Assembly: GCF_009727955.1 (NCBI RefSeq) | Contig: NZ_WOBR01000010.1 | Span: forward strand, 434,001 to 498,000 | Direction of reading: 5' to 3' | Origin: Aliivibrio fischeri | GTDB lineage: Bacteria > Pseudomonadota > Gammaproteobacteria > Enterobacterales > Vibrionaceae | DNA length: 64,000 nucleotides | Part shown: piece by piece, positions 1 to 8,915 of the stretch | Layout of the letters: every line of letters begins with the position of its first letter | Numbering within the stretch: position 1 is the stretch's first letter | Position numbers and translations under genes: made by a program | The notes under the pieces: model-generated | Told to the model about the DNA's origin: nothing | The model's database searches: none | Seen by the model: only the letters and a program-made list of their open reading frames with translations

Positions 1-2
1 TT

Positions 3-2981
3 TCACTGCTGTATCGAAATACTTTAACGCATAGTCCTGAAAAATTCATAAGCCAAAGTGTGAAGGTTAATGCTGAATTAAAAGCACTCTCCCCAAGTAT
101 TTTTAAAGATACGGCTAAAGAGGTAAATCAGCTGCTCATCGACTTCAGCGAAGCAACCTTATCAACAATGGAAGCGACTGATAATTTTGACAAGCTCGAT
201 GCGATTGAATGGCAAAGTGACTTGTACCAACAACTGCTACTAGCAATAGAAAAAGTACCTTTCGATGTAACCAAACGAGAGATCCAACAACACCTAACTG
301 CTTTACAACAATTAGAATGGTTAATGTTTTGGTCAAATGAAGAATTTAAGCTCAGTACATTCTTAATTGATATCTACCAAACAGAGCGAGAATACGATTC
401 TGAACTTGCAGAAATGATCGAGGCACTCAGTATACGTCAACTCCTTTTCCTAGAACGTTTCGTATCATTGAATGCCAACGAACGCCAAGTTTCACTAATG
501 ATAGAAGTATTTAGAAACGATGTTTTCATGCAAAGCCAAGAGATTCGTCATGCGCTTCACAACGCTTCCACCACAAGTCAACTCACGCCTGAAAATATAT
601 CCGTTGGCTTAAATGCGATGAACTCTCGATTAAGCCTGTTGCAAAATCTTGGCGATGTTATAAAACAAGAATTTCAGGTAGAGGTTGCTCAAGCTATCTC
701 TGATGCTCAAATACAACGAACCCTATTTATTTCAATCGTAACTCTACTTACCATGATCGTTATGGGATTAGCGCTAAGTTTAGCAAGGCAAGTAACAAAT
801 AATCTCAAGTTAGTGCTTAACTTTTTAGAAAGTGAAAACGATGACTCTCGCCCTTCTTTAGAAAAACTACTCCAAGGCAAAGATGAACTCAGTCTATTTG
901 CTCAACAAGTTGAACGATTAACCATCGAAAGAGAGTATGCAAAAGAAAAACTGACTCAAGCAAAAGAAGATGCAGAAAAAGCCAAAGACAACGCGATACA
1001 AGCAAGCAAAGCAAAAAGCAGTTTCTTAGCAAATATGTCTCACGAAATCCGAACGCCTTTAAATGGTGTTATCGGTATTTCAGAAATTCTTTCTGATACC
1101 GCCCTTACACCAACTCAACGAGATTATGTAGATACTATTGAAACATCATCACAGCTTTTGCTTAGCCTGATTAACGACATTCTCGACTTTTCTAAAATAG
1201 AGTCAGGAATGCTATTAATTAGTCCACATTCTGCATCCATTAGAGAATCTATCTACGACATTGCCTCTGTCGTTGCACCTAAAGCAAAAGAACAAAACAT
1301 ATTTATCAACATAAATATTCATCCTGAGACTCCTGACCGTGTAATGATTGACGACCATCGACTCAGACAAATCTTGATGAATTTTATGTCTAACGCAGTT
1401 AAGTTCACGGAGAAAGGAGGCGTAACCTTATCGATAGATACTCAACTCAAGTCTGATTGCACCGTTAAAGTAATATTTTCTGTCCAAGATACAGGGATAG
1501 GAATCGATCAAGAACAACAAAAACAAATTTTTGAACCTTTCGCTCAAGAAGACGATTCAACAACAAGACAGTTTGGAGGAACAGGCTTAGGTTTGGCAAT
1601 CAGTACGCAACTTGTAGAGCTGATGGGCGGTCAAATCCAACTTAACTCAATTAAAGGAGAAGGCAGTTGTTTCTACTTTGAATTAGACTTGATCATTAAT
1701 TCAATTGCACCAAAATTAAGTAAAGCCACCGCTGACATTTATTTAATTGCTAACGATAAGAGTTTATCAAAACGCATTGAAAGCGAGCTTAATTTCTATG
1801 GTCTGAACGTTATTCAAAAAACGAATAAACCATCTACTCTCACAGAGGAAATTACAAATACCTCACATACAAAACCTATTACGGTTATCTTCGCTGAAGA
1901 TGATTCATTTCAAGCGAATGACTATTCGGAACAATTAGAAAAACTGCATAACAGCCATATCACAATCTGCTTAATACGCTCCTTCCTTAGTGAAGCCAGC
2001 AATATTGGACAATATATAACGACTCAGGTATCTCAACCTCTTCTTGGGCAACGCCTAATAAAAGCGATTGAAAAATGCGATTCTCAAGGCATTGCGGAGC
2101 GATTAATCAGTGTTCAAGGAAGTACCGTCGTAACACAAAAAATACTGATCGTTGAAGATAATAAAATTAATCAGAAAATAGCAGGCCTTCATGTTAAGAA
2201 AAGTGGCTTAGAGTTTGAATTTGCCAATAATGGCCAAGAAGCCGTTGACATGTATACCGCTAACCCTAATTACGCTGCAATATTAATGGACTGTATGATG
2301 CCTGTTATGGATGGTTTCTCTGCTACCGCTAACATCCGAGATATAGAACAAAAAAACAAATCGCTCCGCCGAATCCCAATTATCGCTTTGACCGCAAGTG
2401 TGATTGATGATGACATTCAAAAATGTTTTGACATGGGAATGGACGATTACATTCCAAAACCATTTAAGTTTGAAATGCTTAAGGAGAAAGTACTAACAGC
2501 AATTGAAGCGGCATCAATAGCGACAACAATATCCACAACACATACAGCATACAAATCGCATCCAAGCATTCCAGAGCAACCAGAAGTCGAAATCCCACCA
2601 AGTAAATCTGAACGTATTTTGCTGGTTGAAGATAACCGAGTAAACCAAAAAGTAACTTCAGTTATGTTGAAAAAAGCCGGTTATGCATTCGACATTGCAG
2701 ACAATGGGCAAGTTGCTGTTGATATGTACAAAAATAACAGCAGCTATGACGTCATATTAATGGATTGCATGATGCCAGTAAAAGATGGTTTCACCGCTAC
2801 AAAAGAAATCAGAAAGCTTGAGAAAAGTTTAGGCTTAAACAAAACTCCAATTATCGCGCTCACAGCTAGTGTTATTGATGATGACATTCAGAAATGCTTT
2901 GACTCAGGCATGGATGGCTATGTAGCAAAGCCGGTAAGAAAAGAAAAACTCTTTCACCAAATTGAAAGCGCGACTTGTTAG
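3..2981 (+). CDS. Hybrid sensor histidine kinase with two receivers (5' truncated)
   Basis: The reading frame is open to the window edge, so the true start lies upstream; the first in-window start-like codon is a GTG at 60. Numbering from that GTG, a mostly helical sensor region (about 1-218) is followed by a membrane helix (about 219-243), a coiled-coil linker, a HisKA box ([10 protein letters not shown], phospho-acceptor H328), and an HATPase_c domain with N, G1 and G2 boxes (GGTGLGLA near 507). Next comes a receiver-like segment without a clear acceptor, then two true receivers with acceptors D744 and D902. The two receivers share near-identical DCMMPV and [12 protein letters not shown] stretches, so they look like an internal duplication. 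There is no HPt domain, so an external one is expected. The stop codon abuts the AGGAGG of the next gene, indicating an operon. The signal sensed is unknown; the periplasmic partner downstream is a candidate. Confidence 0.9.
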   Translation, partial: SLLYRNTLTHSPEKFISQSVKVNAELKALSPSIFKDTAKEVNQLLIDFSEATLSTMEATDNFDKLDAIEWQSDLYQQLLLAIEKVPFDVTKREIQQHLTALQQLEWLMFWSNEEFKLSTFLIDIYQTEREYDSELAEMIEALSIRQLLFLERFVSLNANERQVSLMIEVFRNDVFMQSQEIRHALHNASTTSQLTPENISVGLNAMNSRLSLLQNLGDVIKQEFQVEVAQAISDAQIQRTLFISIVTLLTMIVMGLALSLARQVTNNLKLVLNFLESENDDSRPSLEKLLQGKDELSLFAQQVERLTIEREYAKEKLTQAKEDAEKAKDNAIQASKAKSSFLANMSHEIRTPLNGVIGISEILSDTALTPTQRDYVDTIETSSQLLLSLINDILDFSKIESGMLLISPHSASIRESIYDIASVVAPKAKEQNIFININIHPETPDRVMIDDHRLRQILMNFMSNAVKFTEKGGVTLSIDTQLKSDCTVKVIFSVQDTGIGIDQEQQKQIFEPFAQEDDSTTRQFGGTGLGLAISTQLVELMGGQIQLNSIKGEGSCFYFELDLIINSIAPKLSKATADIYLIANDKSLSKRIESELNFYGLNVIQKTNKPSTLTEEITNTSHTKPITVIFAEDDSFQANDYSEQLEKLHNSHITICLIRSFLSEASNIGQYITTQVSQPLLGQRLIKAIEKCDSQGIAERLISVQGSTVVTQKILIVEDNKINQKIAGLHVKKSGLEFEFANNGQEAVDMYTANPNYAAILMDCMMPVMDGFSATANIRDIEQKNKSLRRIPIIALTASVIDDDIQKCFDMGMDDYIPKPFKFEMLKEKVLTAIEAASIATTISTTHTAYKSHPSIPEQPEVEIPPSKSERILLVEDNRVNQKVTSVMLKKAGYAFDIADNGQVAVDMYKNNSSYDVILMDCMMPVKDGFTATKEIRKLEKSLGLNKTPIIALTASVIDDDIQKCFDSGMDGYVAKPVRKEKLFHQIESATC

Positions 2982-2990
2982 GAGGCCTCT

Positions 2991-3467
2991 ATGGATTGGA
3001 GTAAAACACGTCCTTATCTACAACAAAAAATGACTAACGCTGTACTCATAGGCATCTTCTACCTATTCGCTTCCATAAGCCCAGTACATGCTGCCGAAGA
3101 TTACGTTATTTTCTCTTTAAATACAGAATTTCAAGCGATATCAATAAACAAAGCTCGCAAACTATATCGAGGAAAAACAAAACGACTAAATGGAAAACGC
3201 GTAGAACTGTCTGATTGGCCGGAAAACAGCACTGAACGAAAAGATTTTTATCAACTTTTATTAGGTAAAAATACAGCTCAAATGAACGCTCACTGGGCAG
3301 GACTATCTTTCTCAGGTAAGGCTCGATATCCAAGAGAAATAAAAACGGCATCCATAGAAAGCTTAATCAATTGGCTCAATGATAAGCCTAATCGTATTGG
3401 TTACTCTCCGCTCTCCTCTGTTCCTGAAAATGCCAATATTATCTACACTATAAGCTCGGAGAAATAA
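2991..3467 (+). CDS. Short periplasmic phosphate-binding-like (PBP fold) protein
   Basis: This 158-residue protein has an N-terminal hydrophobic export signal (about 14-34, ending near VHA). The body resembles the PstS-type periplasmic binding family: a VIFSLNTEF start, an IxxxKARKLYRGK segment typical of these small PstS-like proteins, and a C-terminal IGYSPLSS stretch. It is about half the length of a true PstS and has no ABC transporter genes beside it, so uptake is not the obvious role. A strong ribosome site (AGGAGG, 2981-2986) supports this start. It sits between a sensor kinase and a beta-barrel gene, with only one base before the next ATG. A ligand-binding sensory accessory is inferred; the ligand is unknown. 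Confidence 0.75.
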   Translation: MDWSKTRPYLQQKMTNAVLIGIFYLFASISPVHAAEDYVIFSLNTEFQAISINKARKLYRGKTKRLNGKRVELSDWPENSTERKDFYQLLLGKNTAQMNAHWAGLSFSGKARYPREIKTASIESLINWLNDKPNRIGYSPLSSVPENANIIYTISSEK

Positions 3468-3468
3468 C

Positions 3469-4536
3469 ATGAAAAAAATAATTACATCAGTACTATGTGC
3501 CTCTATTTCTTCTCCTGCCTTTGCCATTATTGAGCTTACTGACAACCTCTCTTTAAGTGGTTTTGGTTCAACGTCTTGGGCCAAATCAGACAACGATAAC
3601 CCTTTAATTATTAACCATGGGTTTACTGATGAAAGTTGCTATGATTGTGATACCACATTTGGCGTCCAGCTAGACTATTTCTACAACTCATTCAAAGCTT
3701 CTATACAAGTAATAAAACCACCACAATATGATTGGAGCTCCCCACAGCTAGAATGGGCTTACGTTGGTTATGAATTTAATAATCTTGATGTCAACATTGG
3801 TCGATTAAGACTCCCACTCTTTCTTGCCTCTGAGTACTATTACGTAGGTCAAGCCTACATGACAGCAAGACCTCCAACAGAGATATATAACAGTATATTA
3901 GGGATCACAGCTTTTAACGGTATCAAAGTCAGTTGGGCATATGACGTTAGCGATGAAACAACTATCGTTCTTTCTCCATTCTACGGTGTTAAAGATAATA
4001 ACGAGGTCGATTACAATTCTTCTACCGAGCTAAAGTTTGAAACAAATAGAATGTTTGGAGCTAATTTACAACTAAGTGGGGAAAGTTACCGTTGGAATGT
4101 CTCTTTCCTAGATTCAAACTATGATCAAACAATCACTCGTAAAAACATTGGTACTTTACCAACAAATAAAAATCAACACATCCAACTTTGGTCGTTAGGT
4201 GCTGAATATGAACTGGGGAAAGCAATTTTGACTTCTGAAGGACAAATTAATGATTCCTCATCATCAATGTACGCAAGCTTAGGTTATCATCTAGGTTCGT
4301 TTACTCCCTATGTTGTTTATGGTGCCCAGTTTGATGAAAATGAACATTTGGAAGGCAACAGTTACTTAATTGGTATTGACTACGACGTACTACCAAATGT
4401 ATCCATCAATGGTGAAATTCAATATTTTGAGGCACATAAATCTAACGGATCCTTTATCGAAAATTTCACTCCATCCAATCATTACGACAATAAAGAGGCC
4501 ATTTTATACACAATAATGCTAAGTTTTGTTTTCTAA
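3469..4536 (+). CDS. Outer-membrane porin-like beta-barrel protein
   Basis: The 355-residue product starts with a clear Sec signal peptide (MKKIITSVLCASISSPAFA). The mature part alternates short amphipathic strands rich in aromatic residues and ends in LSFVF, a terminal phenylalanine typical of beta-barrels inserted by the BAM machinery. Repeated patterns such as LGYHLGSFTPYVVYGAQF fit transmembrane strands. No specific porin family can be named. Two cysteines near residues 57-60 (CYDC) could form a loop disulfide. The ATG starts one base after the previous stop, so this is the third gene of the kinase / binding-protein operon. The inferred role is uptake or sensing of the same compound across the outer membrane. 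Confidence 0.7.
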   Translation: MKKIITSVLCASISSPAFAIIELTDNLSLSGFGSTSWAKSDNDNPLIINHGFTDESCYDCDTTFGVQLDYFYNSFKASIQVIKPPQYDWSSPQLEWAYVGYEFNNLDVNIGRLRLPLFLASEYYYVGQAYMTARPPTEIYNSILGITAFNGIKVSWAYDVSDETTIVLSPFYGVKDNNEVDYNSSTELKFETNRMFGANLQLSGESYRWNVSFLDSNYDQTITRKNIGTLPTNKNQHIQLWSLGAEYELGKAILTSEGQINDSSSSMYASLGYHLGSFTPYVVYGAQFDENEHLEGNSYLIGIDYDVLPNVSINGEIQYFEAHKSNGSFIENFTPSNHYDNKEAILYTIMLSFVF

Positions 4537-4655
4537 AATCATAATATGCTGTGTATCGTAGGCAACTTGATTCACCTCGCAGCGGGTGCTCCCTTTGATA
4601 TGCTTATTCGTTTCAACAATAAAAAGACTTTTAATATTGCAAATAAAACCAAAGT

Positions 4656-4686
4656 AAAAAAGCCACGTAATACTACGTGGCTTTAA
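4656..4686. terminator. Bidirectional intrinsic terminator
   Basis: A 9-bp perfect stem (AGCCACGTA / TACGTGGCT, 4661-4682, 4-base loop) is flanked by A-runs on the left and TTT on the right. It lies between convergent genes; the minus-strand T-run is the stronger, fitting the end of the lipoprotein gene. Confidence 0.8.
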
Positions 4687-4710
4687 ATTAATCATAGGTA
4701 TTATTTTAAA

Positions 4711-5178
4711 TTAATACCATTCCCATTGCGTACCATCTACAACAAACTTTTTCTGCTGTGGATCACTGCCATCATATAACCAAATTTCGACAACGCTTTC
4801 ATTCAAGCTATCCGCAATGGAGAACTCAATATCAACAGCCCCATTAGTTAATGGAACATCTATAATTTTACTCCCATAATCAACAATATAACCACCATCA
4901 TCTTTCTCACTAAAACTCGAATAAACAGATAAATGTGCACGAGATGGTAAACTACCACTCAAATCGACAATTAACCGTTGATCGTCTATTGGATTAAATG
5001 AGAACCCCTCAGGAGCGACTAGATCTTGTGTTTTTATTGGTTCAGGTTTCTCATCTGCGGCTGGAGAACTTCCACCAGCACTCCCACCAGATGATGAGCC
5101 CCCACTATCACTACATGCCATTAAGAATAATGCTGTTATTGATGCAATAGCTATCTTATCCAAAATAATATTTTTCAT
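4711..5178 (-). CDS. Small hypothetical lipoprotein downstream of LruC protein
   Basis: The 155-residue protein has a type II signal peptide with a lipobox (LFLMAC, cysteine 22), followed by a low-complexity Gly/Ser spacer (about 24-40), as in surface lipoproteins that need a flexible tether. The remaining ~110 residues look like a compact beta-rich domain (VDLSGSLPSRAHLSVYS; VEIWLYDGSDPQQKKFV), ending QWEWY. I do not recognise a named family. AAGGA precedes the ATG at good spacing. Only 15 bases separate it from the LruC gene, so the two are surely co-transcribed and probably act together at the cell surface. Signal +2 is Ser, which by the usual rule allows outer-membrane sorting. Confidence 0.75.
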   Translation of the reverse strand: MKNIILDKIAIASITALFLMACSDSGGSSSGGSAGGSSPAADEKPEPIKTQDLVAPEGFSFNPIDDQRLIVDLSGSLPSRAHLSVYSSFSEKDDGGYIVDYGSKIIDVPLTNGAVDIEFSIADSLNESVVEIWLYDGSDPQQKKFVVDGTQWEWY

Positions 5179-5193
5179 AATAACGTCCTTTTC

Positions 5194-7308
5194 TTAATAG
5201 TATTTGTTCGAAATAGCATTAGTTATGTCATACCAATCTGTATGAGTTTCACCGCCTGATGTTGTGTAATCTGCAAATTGAGGATAGGCAACAACAAGGT
5301 CAACACGCTCTCTTGGCCATTTCCACTCATCATAAATAAGCAGAGCCCACGGCATATTATTGCTAGTTTTAAAATAACGAGACGTATTAGGATCACTGGT
5401 ATCTTCTGCTAACTGGTAAAAATTAGTATCAAATTTCTCAGTCGGTGCTTGGTCAGCTAAGTGAACCTCATAGCTTCGTCCTGGTGCTTGAGCAAAGCTT
5501 GGGCCATGATAGTAACCAGGAGTCGCATATAAGAATGGGTCATAAGGCATCGCTGGCATACTGCCGGTTGTAACTGGAGTAACAAGACTAAAGTGCAACT
5601 CAAATTCAACACCGACATCTTCTCGACAATCATCTTGGGTTCTAAAGAAATAGCAACTATAACTAGAGACTTCGATCGCATCATTAATTAAAATAAAGCT
5701 TGCTTCCGTCATTCCAGACTCTTGAGCATCACCATCTTGCAGTGCCGAGTTGTAATATAAACGAGTCTTATCTGAATCGATGTTAGTAGCATCAATGCCA
5801 GCTAATCGTACTGCAAAGCCACTGTGATAACTTGCACCAACAGCAACTAACTGGCCACTAATACTTACTTTAGCAACATCACCATCTTTTAATGTTTCAG
5901 TGATTCGATATCTTAAAACCATATCATTCATATCGTAATCAGCAGTTTCTGGCCAATTATCCTCATAAGCAATTGTTACGTAACCATCTGCTGATGGGAA
6001 ATGACGTTGTGATGTATTTGCATCAACGATAGTAACAACATGATCCTCCACTTCACCTGAAGTTGAACCACCATAATAAGCTAATCCAGTTTGTTGACTA
6101 AAACGGAATCTTGACCAAGTTTCACCAACCGTAGCTCCAAATGGCACACTAATAACTAAATTATTACTACCAGCTTCTAGAGCTTTATCTGTAATAACTT
6201 GTTCGCCATCATCAGAGAAATCACCATCATCATTCCAGTCAAACCACGCTGATAAATAACCCGTTGTTGATGCACTCACCGTAATAACAGAATCAAGTCC
6301 CGGTTCTAAAGCGGTAACAAAACCCACGCCATCTTCATCATCACTGGTAATTGAATCATCCGAATCTGGAGACTGGGCAGCATAATAATCACCATCAACT
6401 GAAGCACCTAGCCATGTGACGCCATCCATTTCATGACGAGCACCATTAGAAGCTAATGTGGTTCCATAATTAGTATCTGGAGCATCACCAAAATCTATCG
6501 TAGCGGGTTCATCGGTATCAATAAGAGGGGCATTAGCACAACGAGCTCCATCATTTTGGTTCGAGTATGGTCCATCTGCAAATTTCACAGCAGGGACAAT
6601 ACCTGAATCAATGATCGCTTGAGTTGATAAATCTACTCGATAAATTTGACCATCTTGGTTACGAGACAGATATAAGTAACCATCAACATCAAAATACATA
6701 GCACCAAAAGTACCTAATTCACCAGTGTCACCAATATAAGTAGCAGCTCCTGTATTGATATCGAATTCATATAATCCACCGCTACCATTATCTACACCAT
6801 ATAAACGACTGTTACTTGGATGAAAAGCAAAATCCGTTAATGATATCGACGCCGTTGAAGTAATTAATTGTGCCGTTAGAGTGGAGTTCACATTCGAATC
6901 TAAAGGAGATAAATCGATCTTATATAAACCTGTCCCACTACGATATACATAGTAATGATGGTCATATACATCACCGACATAAAATGTTTTATCCGAAGGT
7001 AACCCATTTACATTTAACGTCGTTGCTTGAAAGTTTTGCCCTAACCGAACTACGTTATAATTCGTAGTATCAAAGCCATAAATATATCGGTCAGTCTCAT
7101 TAAAACCCACCCCATTTATATTAGAAGATAACCCTGTATCATCTTGCAAAAGACTATTGGTCCCGGTAACTAAATTAATACCATAGACAGACACTGGTTT
7201 ACCTTGAAATAAATACGCTTTACTTGGACACGAATCAAAAGCAACAGCAAACACTTTTGAGCTAGCTAATAAGAGTATTAGCATTGTTATCTTAAAAAAT
7301 TGATACAT
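5194..7308 (-). CDS. Secreted LruC/GEVED-domain protein
   Basis: The 704-residue protein has a Sec signal peptide (about 1-21). Its N-terminal half (about 25-260) looks like a beta-propeller-like DUF6923 region: repeated YGFD, YGVDNGSG and YLSRNQDGQIYRVD motifs tracking events along a path. The middle (about 340-430) is a GEVED domain, with the acidic DWNDDGDFSDDGEQV calcium-binding-like loop and the closing GEVEDHV motif. The C-terminal third is an LruC (DUF4842-like) domain with the hallmark ADYDMNDMVLRY. Proteins of this architecture are extracellular; their function is poorly known. It is divergent from sypA across a 415-base regulatory region containing SypG sites, and is followed by a lipoprotein gene. 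A matrix or adhesin role with Syp polysaccharide is inferred, not shown. Confidence 0.85.
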   Translation of the reverse strand: MYQFFKITMLILLLASSKVFAVAFDSCPSKAYLFQGKPVSVYGINLVTGTNSLLQDDTGLSSNINGVGFNETDRYIYGFDTTNYNVVRLGQNFQATTLNVNGLPSDKTFYVGDVYDHHYYVYRSGTGLYKIDLSPLDSNVNSTLTAQLITSTASISLTDFAFHPSNSRLYGVDNGSGGLYEFDINTGAATYIGDTGELGTFGAMYFDVDGYLYLSRNQDGQIYRVDLSTQAIIDSGIVPAVKFADGPYSNQNDGARCANAPLIDTDEPATIDFGDAPDTNYGTTLASNGARHEMDGVTWLGASVDGDYYAAQSPDSDDSITSDDEDGVGFVTALEPGLDSVITVSASTTGYLSAWFDWNDDGDFSDDGEQVITDKALEAGSNNLVISVPFGATVGETWSRFRFSQQTGLAYYGGSTSGEVEDHVVTIVDANTSQRHFPSADGYVTIAYEDNWPETADYDMNDMVLRYRITETLKDGDVAKVSISGQLVAVGASYHSGFAVRLAGIDATNIDSDKTRLYYNSALQDGDAQESGMTEASFILINDAIEVSSYSCYFFRTQDDCREDVGVEFELHFSLVTPVTTGSMPAMPYDPFLYATPGYYHGPSFAQAPGRSYEVHLADQAPTEKFDTNFYQLAEDTSDPNTSRYFKTSNNMPWALLIYDEWKWPRERVDLVVAYPQFADYTTSGGETHTDWYDITNAISNKYY

Positions 7309-7348
7309 AGCTTCTTCCTTATAGTTATGATGTTACTTTTTATAACCA

Positions 7349-7365
7349 TTCAAAAGACATGCCAA
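7349..7365 (-). promoter_or_regulatory. Candidate sigma-54 promoter for the LruC operon
   Basis: On the minus strand the sequence reads TTGGCATGTCTTTTGAA. The -24 element TTGGCA is intact and spacing GG-N10-G is correct, but the -12 element has TTGAA instead of TTGCA. The sypM promoter in this window has a similar GA at the -12. It lies about 42 bases before the LruC start codon. Speculative. Confidence 0.4.
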
Positions 7366-7558
7366 ATTTAAATCATTGTTTTTAAATGATTTTTATTTTG
7401 TTGATATACTATTTTTTATTCTGATAATCAGTTTGCATTTAATTAATCTCATTTTAAAAAATAAACATTCCGAATAAATCATCTTATTTATTTCAAAATA
7501 GACATATTAAAAAATCACATTATTCTTAGCATTCTATATTATCGACTTCTAAAGGTAA

Positions 7559-7592
7559 TTCTCATTCTGCAAACTGCATTGCAAATTGAGAA
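7559..7592. promoter_or_regulatory. Inverted pair of SypG enhancer elements (sypA / LruC intergenic)
   Basis: Two 15-bp sites match the published SypG-binding enhancer consensus (TTCTCANNNTGCDWN): TTCTCATTCTGCAAA on plus (7559-7573) and TTCTCAATTTGCAAT on minus (7578-7592). They face each other with 4 bases between. Their centres lie about 122 and 103 bases upstream of the predicted sypA transcription start. The rest of this 415-base gene-free region is very AT-rich, with no other recognised site besides the sigma-54 elements. Confidence 0.85.
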
Positions 7593-7660
7593 TATATCAC
7601 CACAACACCCAAAATAAAGAATCGATAAATTTAATTAATTGATAAATAACGATTTAATTT

Positions 7661-7677
7661 TTGGCACGCATACTGCT
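7661..7677 (+). promoter_or_regulatory. Sigma-54 promoter of sypA
   Basis: TTGGCACGCATACTGCT has the -24 (TTGGCACG) and -12 (CTGC) elements with exact GG-N10-GC spacing. It is 47 bases before the sypA ATG. Transcription should start near 7688. Confidence 0.9.
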
Positions 7678-7723
7678 CTAGTAACCTTATCAACACAACG
7701 AGGATTATTCCTAGGAGCTTATT

Positions 7724-8041
7724 ATGGAACTACATCAATTCGAATCAAACGCAGATATTTTGGTGCTATCCGTTCAAGGTGATATGGACGCTATCGGTTG
7801 TAGAGATATTCAACCATCCATTGATAGCGTGATTGAACAAGAACACCATCAAGTTCAAATCGATTTAGCACACGTAGCCTTTTTAGATTCATCAGGTATT
7901 GGTGCCATTGTTTATCTATATAAACGACTTATTGAAAAAGACCGTACCATGCAAATTAAAAATGCACATGGTCAGCCACTAGAGTTACTAAAACTTCTAC
8001 GTATTGAAAACGCAATTCCTGTTAATAAAACAACGCATTAA
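7724..8041 (+). CDS. sypA: SypA, STAS-domain regulator of biofilm formation
   Basis: This 105-residue single STAS-domain protein resembles anti-sigma-factor antagonists of the SpoIIAA/RsbV type. The phospho-acceptor motif LDSSGIGA places serine 56 exactly where A. fischeri SypA is phosphorylated by SypE. The unphosphorylated form is known to be the one that promotes Syp-dependent biofilm, acting at a level below syp transcription. It is cytoplasmic with no membrane segment. AGGAG seven bases before the ATG sets the start. It is the first gene of the sigma-54-driven operon; its partner SypE is encoded four genes downstream. Confidence 0.95.
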   Translation: MELHQFESNADILVLSVQGDMDAIGCRDIQPSIDSVIEQEHHQVQIDLAHVAFLDSSGIGAIVYLYKRLIEKDRTMQIKNAHGQPLELLKLLRIENAIPVNKTTH

Positions 8042-8086
8042 TTAGTACACACCATTTAAACTGTATGGCACATGGAGAGTTATAAA

Positions 8087-8911
8087 ATGAAAAAAATATT
8101 AGGATTAGTTTTTGGATTGCTTTCTGTGTCTGGTTGTACATCTTTCGCTGAACCCGGCAAAGGTGGAGAAGCTGAAAATTACCCACAAGCGGCTTTTAGC
8201 CCTGTCATGCCAGACCAACCTCTTGGACCAGAGCATGGACTTAGATTTGATTGGGAATTAGCAGCTCGTCACCTAGATATTCTCATTCTAGAAAAAGCAG
8301 AATGGTGTTTTCCTGCGACCGTGCATCAAGCAAAACAAAATGAAGCTCGTATTGCACGAGAATTAGAAGGAGGCTTACAGCTGGATGCGGCAAATGACTT
8401 GGTTATTCAACGTAACTTGCTAAAACGATTAGAGCGTCAGTTAGATTACGTGAAACGTCAAGAAACCTGTCAGCCACCAACAGATTCAAACAATGGAAAC
8501 TCAGACATTGAGTTAGCTCAAAAGATCCATGATCTTCTAAATAGAGACAATCAATTTGCTTTTAATTCCGCGGAATTAAACCCTAAATACATTGTTAACT
8601 TATCAGAAGCGTCACAATTACTAAATCAACATAAAGATTTTAAATTGCTTATTACAGGCCATGCGGATGCGTTAGGTGAAGAAGATGCGAATCAGAACCT
8701 AGCTCTTGAGAGAGCCAAACAAGTAAAACGTTACTTAAGCATTTTTGGTCTTTCACAACAAAGAATTCATGTTGATTCAGTAGGCTCAAATGATCCTTAC
8801 CTAAGCGGTACTGAGCCTCATGTACGCCTAACCAATCGCCGGGTAACTATCGAGTTATTACAACTCGATCAACCACTAATGCTTGAAAACCCATCACACA
8901 ATGAGGGCTAA
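8087..8911 (+). CDS. sypB: SypB, OmpA-family lipoprotein
   Basis: The 274-residue product begins with a lipoprotein signal (MKKILGLVFGLLSVSGC, cysteine 17). A helical region of about 100 residues follows, then a C-terminal OmpA-like peptidoglycan-binding domain (about 150-265) with the features FNSAELNP, ITGHADALGEEDANQNLALER and NRRVTIEL. I chose the ATG at 8087 because GGAG lies nine bases upstream and the signal peptide then starts with MKK; an in-frame ATG at 8072 has no ribosome site. Probably it anchors the export apparatus to peptidoglycan. The gene stops four bases before sypC. Confidence 0.92.
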   Translation: MKKILGLVFGLLSVSGCTSFAEPGKGGEAENYPQAAFSPVMPDQPLGPEHGLRFDWELAARHLDILILEKAEWCFPATVHQAKQNEARIARELEGGLQLDAANDLVIQRNLLKRLERQLDYVKRQETCQPPTDSNNGNSDIELAQKIHDLLNRDNQFAFNSAELNPKYIVNLSEASQLLNQHKDFKLLITGHADALGEEDANQNLALERAKQVKRYLSIFGLSQQRIHVDSVGSNDPYLSGTEPHVRLTNRRVTIELLQLDQPLMLENPSHNEG

Positions 8912-8915
8912 GAAC

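Noticed and set aside
7445-7459. Third SypG-like site (ATCTCATTTTAAAAA) in the sypA/LruC region
   Set aside because: It lacks the first T and the TG of the core, in an AT-rich tract where chance matches are common.
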